Source of the DNA: Pseudomonas sp. RIT-562
GTDB lineage: Bacteria; Pseudomonadota; Gammaproteobacteria; Pseudomonadales; Pseudomonadaceae
NCBI RefSeq assembly: GCF_026241895.1
Contig: NZ_JAPJIV010000012.1
Location: forward strand, 1-64,000
Direction of reading: 5' to 3'
Length of the DNA stretch: 64,000 bases
In this document: piece after piece, positions 26,512 through 33,523 of the stretch
Layout of the letters: each line of letters starts with the position of its first letter
Position numbering within the stretch: the first letter of the stretch is position 1
Translations under genes and position numbers: made by a program
The notes under the pieces: generated by a model
What the model was told of the DNA's origin: nothing
The model's database searches: none
Seen by the model: the letters and a program-made list of their open reading frames with translations, nothing else

Positions 26512-27159
26512 TTACAGGTTTTTGTAGAGCCATTTGGGCATGTAGTACTTGCGTCGGTTAAACACGCTGCCGACCAGTTTCGCCCCGGCCTGGGTCAGGC
26601 GCTGGACGGCGGCCTGGGCCACTTCCCAGCGCGTGTCTTCGGCGCGTACGACCATGATCACGCCGTCCACCTGGGTGCTGATGACCAGGGTGTCGGCGGC
26701 CGAGTACACCGCGTCGCCGTCGATCACCACGAAGCGGTAGCGGCTGCCCAACTGGTCGAGCAACGGGCTCAGGGTTTCCGCAGTCAGGTGTTCGTTGCCC
26801 CGGGCATAGCGTCCGTTTGGCAGCACGTGGAAGGGCAGGCTGGAGACGTCCACCACGCAGTCCTGCAACAACGGCGGGCTCTGGGTGTTGAACAGCAGGT
26901 CGCGAAAGCCGCGCTCCTTGGTCAACCCAAGCTGCTGCGTGAGGTTGGTGGTCGACTGGCTGGCGTCGACCAGCAGCACCAGGCCGCTGCTCATTTGCGC
27001 CAGTTGGCTGGCCAGCACCAGGGCGCTGGTGGTAGTGCCCGCGCCGGGGTTGGCGGCGGTCAGGAAGAGGATCCGCAGATCTTGATCGAGCACAGTCGAA
27101 GTCAGGTTGGACTCGCTCGGGTTCGCGATTGTCAGGCTTTTTGCAGTTGAACCGTCCAT
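26512..27159 (-). CDS. CpsD/CapB-like P-loop protein with degenerate Walker A
   Basis: The 215-residue protein matches the cytoplasmic BY-kinase/ParA-like subunits of PCP systems: AANPGAGTTTSALVLASQLA (35-54) in the Walker A place, LVLLVDAS (60-67, Walker A-prime Asp65), and a Walker B-like RFVVIDGD (142-149). The catalytic P-loop Lys is a Thr (position 42), as the codons ACT ACC ACC show. The C-terminus keeps a small Tyr cluster (205, 206, 212). It may therefore be an inactive scaffold for Wzz rather than a tyrosine kinase. It lies one base after the sugar transferase stop region and 24 bases before Wza. Confidence 0.8.
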   Translation of the reverse strand: MDGSTAKSLTIANPSESNLTSTVLDQDLRILFLTAANPGAGTTTSALVLASQLAQMSSGLVLLVDASQSTTNLTQQLGLTKERGFRDLLFNTQSPPLLQDCVVDVSSLPFHVLPNGRYARGNEHLTAETLSPLLDQLGSRYRFVVIDGDAVYSAADTLVISTQVDGVIMVVRAEDTRWEVAQAAVQRLTQAGAKLVGSVFNRRKYYMPKWLYKNL

Positions 27160-27906
27160 TTAACTCGCTCCGTGGCCGCTGAATACTTTGAAGGGGGTTT
27201 TCAACAGGATCTTCAGATCAAGCATCAGGCTCTGCTCGGCGATGTAGCTGAGGTCCAACTCAACGCGCTGGTCGAAGTCGATATTGCTGCGCCCGGAGAT
27301 CTGCCAAAGGCCGGTCATGCCGGGGTAGATGCTCAGGCGTGCAAGATGATTGTCTTTGTAGCGGTAGGCATTGAACGAAGTAGGTCTTGGGCCTACCAGG
27401 CGCATGTCGCCGGCCACCACGTTGAACAGGTTGGGCAATTCGTCGAGGCTGCTGCGTCGCAGGAAGCCGCCAATGCCGGTGATGCGCGGGTCCTTGTCGA
27501 TCTTGAAGTCGATCGCATCAGCCCCGTGTTTGTTGAGGTGGCGCAGGGACTCCTTGAGCTCCTCGGCGTTGGCCACCATGGTGCGGAATTTGTACATGCC
27601 GAACGTGCGACCGCGGTAGCCGGTGCGTTTCTGCACGAACATCACCGGTCCCGAACTGCTGAGCTTGATCATCAGCGCCAGGCCCAGCAGCAGTGGCGAG
27701 ATCAGCACCAGGATGGTCAGCGCGCCGAGGCATGCCACCACCCGGTTGGTGCGCGATAACGTCCAGGGTCGACCACCATCGCGGCCGGTGATCCAGCCTC
27801 GACCTTGCATGTGGATGGCGGCATCCATGCGGATGCGGTGTTCGGGGTCCAGGCGCTTGTCCCTTCTCAATTGCTTGAGGGGTACACCTTTTTCATGTCC
27901 AGTCAT
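27160..27906 (-). CDS. Initiating undecaprenyl-phosphate sugar phosphotransferase (short WcaJ/WbaP type)
   Basis: The 248-residue protein has a basic cytoplasmic N-terminus, one membrane helix (about 55-80) and the bacterial sugar transferase catalytic domain with KFRTM (106-110), RSSLDELPN (151-159, catalytic Asp-Glu) and GDMRLVGPRP (166-175). It transfers a sugar-1-phosphate from a UDP-sugar to undecaprenyl phosphate and starts the repeat unit. It lacks the N-terminal four-helix module of full-length WcaJ, so it is of the minimal monotopic kind. The ATG overlaps the stop of the epimerase gene. Confidence 0.9.
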   Translation of the reverse strand: MTGHEKGVPLKQLRRDKRLDPEHRIRMDAAIHMQGRGWITGRDGGRPWTLSRTNRVVACLGALTILVLISPLLLGLALMIKLSSSGPVMFVQKRTGYRGRTFGMYKFRTMVANAEELKESLRHLNKHGADAIDFKIDKDPRITGIGGFLRRSSLDELPNLFNVVAGDMRLVGPRPTSFNAYRYKDNHLARLSIYPGMTGLWQISGRSNIDFDQRVELDLSYIAEQSLMLDLKILLKTPFKVFSGHGAS

Positions 27907-28961
27907 GGAATCCTCCGCTGAAGTTCAGCCGCGAACGGCGCGTGGGCGATAGGCAGTGGGTAGTAATCGCGAAACCAGGCAATGAAGCGCCCAAGTCCCT
28001 CATCCAGCTCGATACGTGGCTGGAAACCGGTGGCCTGGGCCAGGTCGCTGGCATCGGCACAGGTATTGAGCACATCGCCGGGTTGCAACGGCAGCAACTC
28101 GACCACGGCTTTTTGTCCAAGGTGTTTTTCCAGCAGCGCCAGGTAAGCCTTGAGCTCGACCGGGTGTTGCCCGCCAATGTTGAACAGGCGCCATGGGGCC
28201 ATGCTGCTGGCCGGGTCGGGCATTGCCCGGTCCCATTCAGCGTTGGCCTGGGGCGGCAGCTTGATCAGGCGGGCGATGCTCTCGATGATGTCGTCGATGT
28301 AGGTGAAATCGCGCTGGTGCTCGCCATGGTTGAACAGCTTCAACGGCTGGCCCTCGCTGATCGCCCGGGCGAACTGGATCGGCGACATGTCGGGCCGACC
28401 CCAGGGTCCGTACACGGTAAAGAAGCGCAACCCGGTGCACGGGATGCCGAACAGGTGGCTATAACTGTGGGCCATCAGCTCGTTGGCTTTCTTGGTGGCG
28501 GCATACAGCGACAGCGGGTGATTGACGCCGTCCCGCACCGAGTAGGGCGTGTGCTGGTTGGCGCCATACACTGAACTGGACGAGGCGTAGATCAGGTGCT
28601 CGACCGGATGCCGCCGGCAGCTTTCGAGAATATTCAGGAAGCCACTCAGGTTGCTGTCCAGGTAGGCCCGCGGGTTTTCCAGCGAGTAGCGCACCCCGGC
28701 CTGGGCGGCGAGATGAATGACTACCTGCGGTTGTTCCCGGGCAAACAGCGCCTCGATGGCCGCCGCATCGGCCAGGTCAACCTTGGCGAGCTGGAAACGG
28801 CCGACCTGCTCCTGCACCCAGGACACTCGATCGTGCTTGAGTTGCGGGTCGTAATAATCATTGAAGTTATCCAGCCCGCACACTTGATGCCCGTCGCGCA
28901 GCAGCCGCAACACACAGTGGGCACCAATGAAGCCGGCGGCTCCGGTCACGAGTATCTTCAT
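27903..28961 (-). CDS. NAD-dependent epimerase, probably UDP-glucuronate 4-epimerase
   Basis: The 352-residue protein starts at MKILVTGAAGFIGAHC and overlaps the ugd stop by four bases. It has the Rossmann motif TGAAGFIG (6-13), a Ser/Thr catalytic segment YASSSSVYG (125-133), and YAATK (153-157) with Tyr153 and Lys157. The AAQAGVRYSLENPRAYLDSN segment is typical of UDP-glucuronate 4-epimerases such as LspL/WbnF. With ugd next to it, the pair gives UDP-GlcA and UDP-GalA, so the polymer is expected to be acidic. Confidence 0.88.
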   Translation of the reverse strand: MKILVTGAAGFIGAHCVLRLLRDGHQVCGLDNFNDYYDPQLKHDRVSWVQEQVGRFQLAKVDLADAAAIEALFAREQPQVVIHLAAQAGVRYSLENPRAYLDSNLSGFLNILESCRRHPVEHLIYASSSSVYGANQHTPYSVRDGVNHPLSLYAATKKANELMAHSYSHLFGIPCTGLRFFTVYGPWGRPDMSPIQFARAISEGQPLKLFNHGEHQRDFTYIDDIIESIARLIKLPPQANAEWDRAMPDPASSMAPWRLFNIGGQHPVELKAYLALLEKHLGQKAVVELLPLQPGDVLNTCADASDLAQATGFQPRIELDEGLGRFIAWFRDYYPLPIAHAPFAAELQRRIP

Positions 28962-30310
28962 GGGCGCGGCGCCTCGGGCACGATGTGCCGCAAGCCGATG
29001 CCGCTGTAGTGCAGGCCGGCAGCCGCGACGTGCTCGGGGTTGTAGAGGTTGCGCCCGTCGACGATCACTCGCGAGCGCAGCTTGCTGGCCAGCAAATCGA
29101 AGTCGACCACGCGAAAGTTTTTCCACTCGGTGCAGATCACCAGGGCATCGGCATCTTCCAGGGTGTCGTCGCGGGTGGCGCACAGGTGCAGGTCGTTGCG
29201 ATAACCGTAGAGGCGGCGGCACTCGGACATGGCTTCCGGATCGTAGGCCTGCACGCTGGCGCCTTCGGCCCACAAGGCTTCCATCAGGTAGCGGCTGGGG
29301 GCTTCGCGCATGTCATCGGTGTTGGGTTTGAACGCCAGGCCCCAGATCGCAATGGACTTGCCGGCAAGGCCGTCGGGAAAGCGCGCCTTGAGTTTGCCGA
29401 AGAGGATGTGCCGCTGGCTGTCGTTGACGTCGGTCACGCTGCGCAGCAGGCGCAATGGCATGCCGTTGTGTTCGGCGGTGTGCAGCAGGGCGCGCAGGTC
29501 CTTGGGAAAGCATGAGCCACCGAAGCCGCAGCCCGGATAGATAAAGTGATAACCGATGCGCGGATCCGAGCCGATGCCCTTGCGCACTGCTTCGATGTCG
29601 GCGCCCAGCAGTTCGGTGAGGTTGGCCAGTTCGTTCATGAAGCTGATGCGGGTAGCGAGCATCGCATTGGCCGCGTACTTGGTCAGCTCGGCACTGCGGT
29701 TGTCCATGAACATGATCTTTTCATGGTTGCGGCAGAAGGGCGCGTAGAGCTCGCTCAACTGCTCGCGGGCCTGATCGTCGTCGGTGCCGACGATGATGCG
29801 GTCCGGACGCATGCAGTCGGCCAGCGCGCTGCCTTCCTTGAGGAACTCCGGGTTGGACACCACTCGCACTTTCAGCGCGGCCTTGCCCCGGCGTTGCAGT
29901 TCTTCGCGGGCGGCGGCGACCACCTGGTCGGCAGTGCCGACCGGCACGGTGGACTTGATAATCAGAGTGCGATCGGCCTCCATGAAGTTGGCGATCTGCC
30001 GGGCCACGTTCAGCACGTGACTGAGGTCGGCGGAACCGTCCTCATCGGCGGGTGTGCCCACTGCAATGAAAATCAACTCGGCATGTTCCACCGCATCACT
30101 GGCCTGGGTGGTAAACAACAAACGACCGGCCTTGATGTTCTCTTCCAGCGTGCTGGAAAGACCCGGCTCGCTGATCGGCGGTACTGCTTGTTGCAGTTGC
30201 TTGATCTTGTTTGGATCAATGTCGACGCACAAGACGCGATGTCCGACATCGGCCAGTGCCGCTGCTTGTATCAGGCCAACGTAGCCCGTACCAAATACGC
30301 TCACGTCCAT
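28958..30310 (-). CDS. ugd: UDP-glucose 6-dehydrogenase, first gene of the polysaccharide operon
   Basis: The 450-residue protein has the NAD site GTGYVGL (7-13), the conserved FIAVGTP and KSTVPVGT segments, SNPEFLKEG, the Lys/Asn pair in ELTKYAANA, and the catalytic Cys267 in GCGFGGSCFPKD. It oxidises UDP-glucose to UDP-glucuronate with two NAD. It is the first of fifteen minus-strand genes and lies downstream of a 369-base non-coding region with several dyads. Length and motifs are standard. Confidence 0.93.
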   Translation of the reverse strand: MDVSVFGTGYVGLIQAAALADVGHRVLCVDIDPNKIKQLQQAVPPISEPGLSSTLEENIKAGRLLFTTQASDAVEHAELIFIAVGTPADEDGSADLSHVLNVARQIANFMEADRTLIIKSTVPVGTADQVVAAAREELQRRGKAALKVRVVSNPEFLKEGSALADCMRPDRIIVGTDDDQAREQLSELYAPFCRNHEKIMFMDNRSAELTKYAANAMLATRISFMNELANLTELLGADIEAVRKGIGSDPRIGYHFIYPGCGFGGSCFPKDLRALLHTAEHNGMPLRLLRSVTDVNDSQRHILFGKLKARFPDGLAGKSIAIWGLAFKPNTDDMREAPSRYLMEALWAEGASVQAYDPEAMSECRRLYGYRNDLHLCATRDDTLEDADALVICTEWKNFRVVDFDLLASKLRSRVIVDGRNLYNPEHVAAAGLHYSGIGLRHIVPEAPRP

Positions 30311-30403
30311 TTTGGCGTGCCTCGTAAGACGGTGGAGAGGATCAGATTTAGACTGTCAAAATGGGTATAGACCAGCCGTGGAAAACCGTGTCAGCAAAAT
30401 GAC

Positions 30404-30438
30404 GTGTTGCATTAGCAACACACACCCCAGTTCTGGGG
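30404..30438. promoter_or_regulatory. Two adjacent dyads upstream of ugd
   Basis: GTGTTGC-ATTA-GCAACAC (30404-30421) and CCCCAG-TT-CTGGGG (30425-30438) are perfect inverted repeats, three bases apart, about 95-130 bases before the ugd start. They could be operators or a leader structure if transcription begins further upstream. No T-run follows, so they are not terminators. Confidence 0.4.
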
Positions 30439-30575
30439 GCGATATGCCATCAAATGCTTGTCGTAGCTGCGTTTGCCCCGGTTTTGAGGGGTTTGAGGGC
30501 GGTTCAAAGAAATCGATAGACGGTCGTGAGGGTTTTTTTGCGAGGCTTGGAGCGGCTCAGGTGTGTCAGATTTGA

Positions 30576-30616
30576 GTCAACGTTTTTTTGACGCTTTGTA
30601 AAAATGTCGGACATTT
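30576..30616. promoter_or_regulatory. AT-rich region with dyads upstream of the polysaccharide operon
   Basis: The 369-base gap between the acyltransferase and ugd holds no gene. Its AT-rich part has GTCAA-N7-TTGAC (30576-30592) and AAATGTC-G-GACATTT (30602-30616). The first resembles the arms of the FleQ box of the pel promoter (GTCAA-N4-TTGAC, from memory), but with a longer spacer. The operon promoter is expected here, reading leftwards; no confident -10/-35 pair was found. Confidence 0.35.
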
Positions 30617-30679
30617 CTTGCGCAAAGATGGCTATGTGCTAGCGCCAGTAAACAGCCGACAATCTATTGGCAAAATGCA

Positions 30680-32629
30680 TTAGATAGTTGGATCCAGAGT
30701 ATCTGGAGAAGATGCCTTGGAAGCGGTGCTGGAAGTCTGGATCGGGTCATGCAACAGGGAATATCCGCGCTCCAGCAAAGTGCGGCCGATGAACCGCGAA
30801 CCCCCTTCGTTCAAATGTGAATCGTCCAGGTACAACAACTGCCCCTGAATGATCGGACTGCAAATTCCCGCCGGGCAGATCACTTGGTTAGGATCGATAA
30901 AGCGCACTTGCGGAAACTTTGCCTGCACATCTGCCCAATACGGTGCCAGCGCGCTCTGGGCCACCGAGCAATTGCGCCCGGTGCCGAACATCAAGCGCCT
31001 GATCGGGCAGCTGGCGGCCTTCTCGATGTGCTGGTTGCTCAAGATCACAATGACCTGGCCGCTGTTCTCCACGACCCGCCGGATGCTCGCCTCGACGACT
31101 TCCCTGGCAGACGCCTCCTTCGGCCAGATCGCGGCCAGCACTACGTAGGGGTAATGGTTCTGCTCGATCAGGCTGAACACCCGCTCGTTGCGTTTGGCGC
31201 AGTGGGCGGCGTACACCGGGGACATGTCGGAATCGTAGCCCGGGATCGGCGGGCACGAGTCCATGGTGTAATCCATGATCGACAGGTTGTCGGGTTTGGC
31301 CAGGATATCGACCATTCCGGTGAAGTGATTGGCAAACGAGTCGCCAATCATCAGGCCGTCCAACTGCTCTTTCTTGACCCCCAGGCGGCACGAATCATCA
31401 GGCCCCGTGCTGAACAGCGCATTGGTGACATGACAGCCGCGACGAATTTCATTGGGGCGGTTCTGGGTCATGGCTTCCAGCGCCGAGACCCCGGGACCGA
31501 AGCGCTGCGGAAAACCGCTGAACACCACGCTGAGCGCCGCTATGGCCGCCAGCCCCAGGGCTGGCACCGCAAACCGGCGGACGAACACCCGGGCAAAACC
31601 CCAGCTGGCGCCGCCCCGTCGGAACGGCACCTCGACATACCGCCAGGACAGCCAGGACAGCCCAATTGCCAGCGTGATCAGCAGTGCGCCGACCGGCAGG
31701 TCGACAGGGATCTCCAGATAATTGAGGTAAGCAATCAGCGGCCAGTGCCACAGATACAGCGAATAGGAAATCAGCCCGATGAACACCATCGGCCGGCTGG
31801 TGAGCAACCACGAGTGCCGGTCGCCGCTGCCCGCCAGGATCAACAGCGCCGCCCCCAGGCAGGGAATCAACGCATTGAGCCCGGGAAAGGTCGAGTGCGC
31901 GTTTAACTCAAACAGCGAGAAGCCGATCAACAGGTAGCCTGTCATGGCCAGGGCATGGGCTGCCAACTTGCCGATGACGCGTGGCTGCTGCAGATAAATC
32001 CCCAGCAGCCCGCCCAGCATCAGTTCAAAAAACCGCGTCGGCAAAAGGTAATAGGCCGCCGTGGCAAACACCCCTGTCGCGTATTCGGAAACGGCCACCG
32101 CGACGACCACGCCGACGGCCAGGATCGGCAGTACGTAACGGGGTGCCAGGCGGTACAGCAGGACGATGAACAGCGGCCAGATGACGTAGAACTGTTCTTC
32201 GATCCCCAGCGACCACGTATGCAAAAGCGGTGCTTCACTGGCATCGGCGGCGAAGTAGTTACCGTACTTGACCCAGATATAGATGTTGGAAACGCCCAGC
32301 AGGGAGAGCAGGGCGCTGACGTTGAGGCGGATCAGGTCGACCGGCGACAGGATGAACGCGCCGACGATCACCGTTGCCAGCAGCACCGTCGCCAGTGCGG
32401 GAACGATGCGATTGATGCGCCGCTGATAGAAGCCCTTCAGCGAGAACGCGTTGCGCTTGACCTCGGCATACACCTGGGAGGTGATCAGGAACCCGGAGAT
32501 CACGAAAAAAATATCCACGCCCACAAAACCGCCCGGCAGCAGGCTGGTATTGAGGTGGTGCAACAATACTGCGATCACTGCTACTGCTCGCAGACCATCG
32601 ATATCCGAGCGGTATTTGCCTTGAGCCAT
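30680..32629 (-). CDS. OafA/YrhL-type acyltransferase with C-terminal SGNH domain
   Basis: With the start at MAQGKYRSDIDGLRAVAVIA the protein has 649 residues; further ATGs upstream (32641, 32659, 32683) are possible. The N-terminal half is an acyltransferase-3 membrane domain (ten or so helices, with the HH in AVLLHHLN and FFVISGF). The C-terminal half is a periplasmic SGNH domain with GLMIGDSFANHF and DDSHLNEGG, the Ser and Asp-His parts of its triad. Such fusions O-acetylate surface glycans. It is on the same strand as, and just upstream of, the polysaccharide operon, so it may modify that polymer. Confidence 0.88.
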   Translation of the reverse strand: MAQGKYRSDIDGLRAVAVIAVLLHHLNTSLLPGGFVGVDIFFVISGFLITSQVYAEVKRNAFSLKGFYQRRINRIVPALATVLLATVIVGAFILSPVDLIRLNVSALLSLLGVSNIYIWVKYGNYFAADASEAPLLHTWSLGIEEQFYVIWPLFIVLLYRLAPRYVLPILAVGVVVAVAVSEYATGVFATAAYYLLPTRFFELMLGGLLGIYLQQPRVIGKLAAHALAMTGYLLIGFSLFELNAHSTFPGLNALIPCLGAALLILAGSGDRHSWLLTSRPMVFIGLISYSLYLWHWPLIAYLNYLEIPVDLPVGALLITLAIGLSWLSWRYVEVPFRRGGASWGFARVFVRRFAVPALGLAAIAALSVVFSGFPQRFGPGVSALEAMTQNRPNEIRRGCHVTNALFSTGPDDSCRLGVKKEQLDGLMIGDSFANHFTGMVDILAKPDNLSIMDYTMDSCPPIPGYDSDMSPVYAAHCAKRNERVFSLIEQNHYPYVVLAAIWPKEASAREVVEASIRRVVENSGQVIVILSNQHIEKAASCPIRRLMFGTGRNCSVAQSALAPYWADVQAKFPQVRFIDPNQVICPAGICSPIIQGQLLYLDDSHLNEGGSRFIGRTLLERGYSLLHDPIQTSSTASKASSPDTLDPTI

Positions 32630-32853
32630 GCGTCTGACCATCCCTAAAGCTTGCGCCATCCACCGACGTCCGACCCATGACAACCACAGTCAAGATTGTG
32701 GACACTTGAACCACATGTCATTTGTAGCTGGGAATTCGCCGTACGCAAATGGCCATCAGTCGCCGCAGCTGCTGGCGGCCATCCCCATCGTGATCGGACA
32801 AAGGCCGTACCCGACCGCTATCCTAGGCGGATGCCCAGCTGACAGGTCGACCC

Positions 32854-33522
32854 ATGCTTGAAGTCCACGGTGTGTACAAAAGCTATGCCACCCCGCAAGG
32901 CCCTTTGCCGGTGCTGCAAGGCGTCGACCTGAAGTTGCAGCCGGGCAGCAGCCTGGCGTTGATGGGGGAGTCGGGCAGTGGCAAGAGCACCTTGCTGCAC
33001 CTGATCGCCGGGCTGGACAAGGTTGATCGCGGCGCCATTATCAACGGCAAATATCGCCTGGAACAGATGGACGAGCGGCAGCTGGCGAACTGGCGGCGCA
33101 CGGAAATCGGCCTGGTGTTCCAGCAGTTCAACCTGATCGGCAGCCTGCGCGTGGAAGACAATCTGGCGTTCCAGGCGCGCCTGGCCGGGCGCCATGATGC
33201 GCGTTGGCAGGCACATCTGGTGCAGCGCCTGGGGTTGGCGGATCTGCTGCGCCGCTATCCGGAGCAACTGTCCGGTGGGCAACAGCAGCGGGTGGCTCTG
33301 GGACGCGCGCTGGCGTCGAAACCCCAATTGCTGCTGGCCGATGAGCCCACAGGCAGTCTCGATGAAGCCACCAGCGATGAGGTGTTGCAGTTGCTGCTGG
33401 AGCTGCTCGACGACAGCCCGACCACTTTATTGATGGTCACCCACAGTCCGCGGGTTGCGGCGCGACTGGCCGACAAAGTTGTGCTGCACCGTGGTCGCCT
33501 GGCTGGCGCGGACGAGCGCTGA
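32854..33522 (+). CDS. ABC transporter ATP-binding protein (LolD/AttE-like)
   Basis: The 222-residue protein has Walker A GESGSGKST (38-46), the signature LSGGQQQR, and Walker B LLLADEP with the D-loop SLDEAT, in the compact MacB/LolD-type layout. It is followed one base after its stop by the permease gene, and then by a lipocalin-like lipoprotein gene. ATPase, FtsX-type permease and AttH-like lipoprotein together match AttEFGH-type systems of Proteobacteria, whose substrate is not known to me. It should supply energy at the inner membrane for lipoprotein or peptide/lipid handling. Confidence 0.88.
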   Translation: MLEVHGVYKSYATPQGPLPVLQGVDLKLQPGSSLALMGESGSGKSTLLHLIAGLDKVDRGAIINGKYRLEQMDERQLANWRRTEIGLVFQQFNLIGSLRVEDNLAFQARLAGRHDARWQAHLVQRLGLADLLRRYPEQLSGGQQQRVALGRALASKPQLLLADEPTGSLDEATSDEVLQLLLELLDDSPTTLLMVTHSPRVAARLADKVVLHRGRLAGADER

Positions 33523-33523
33523 G

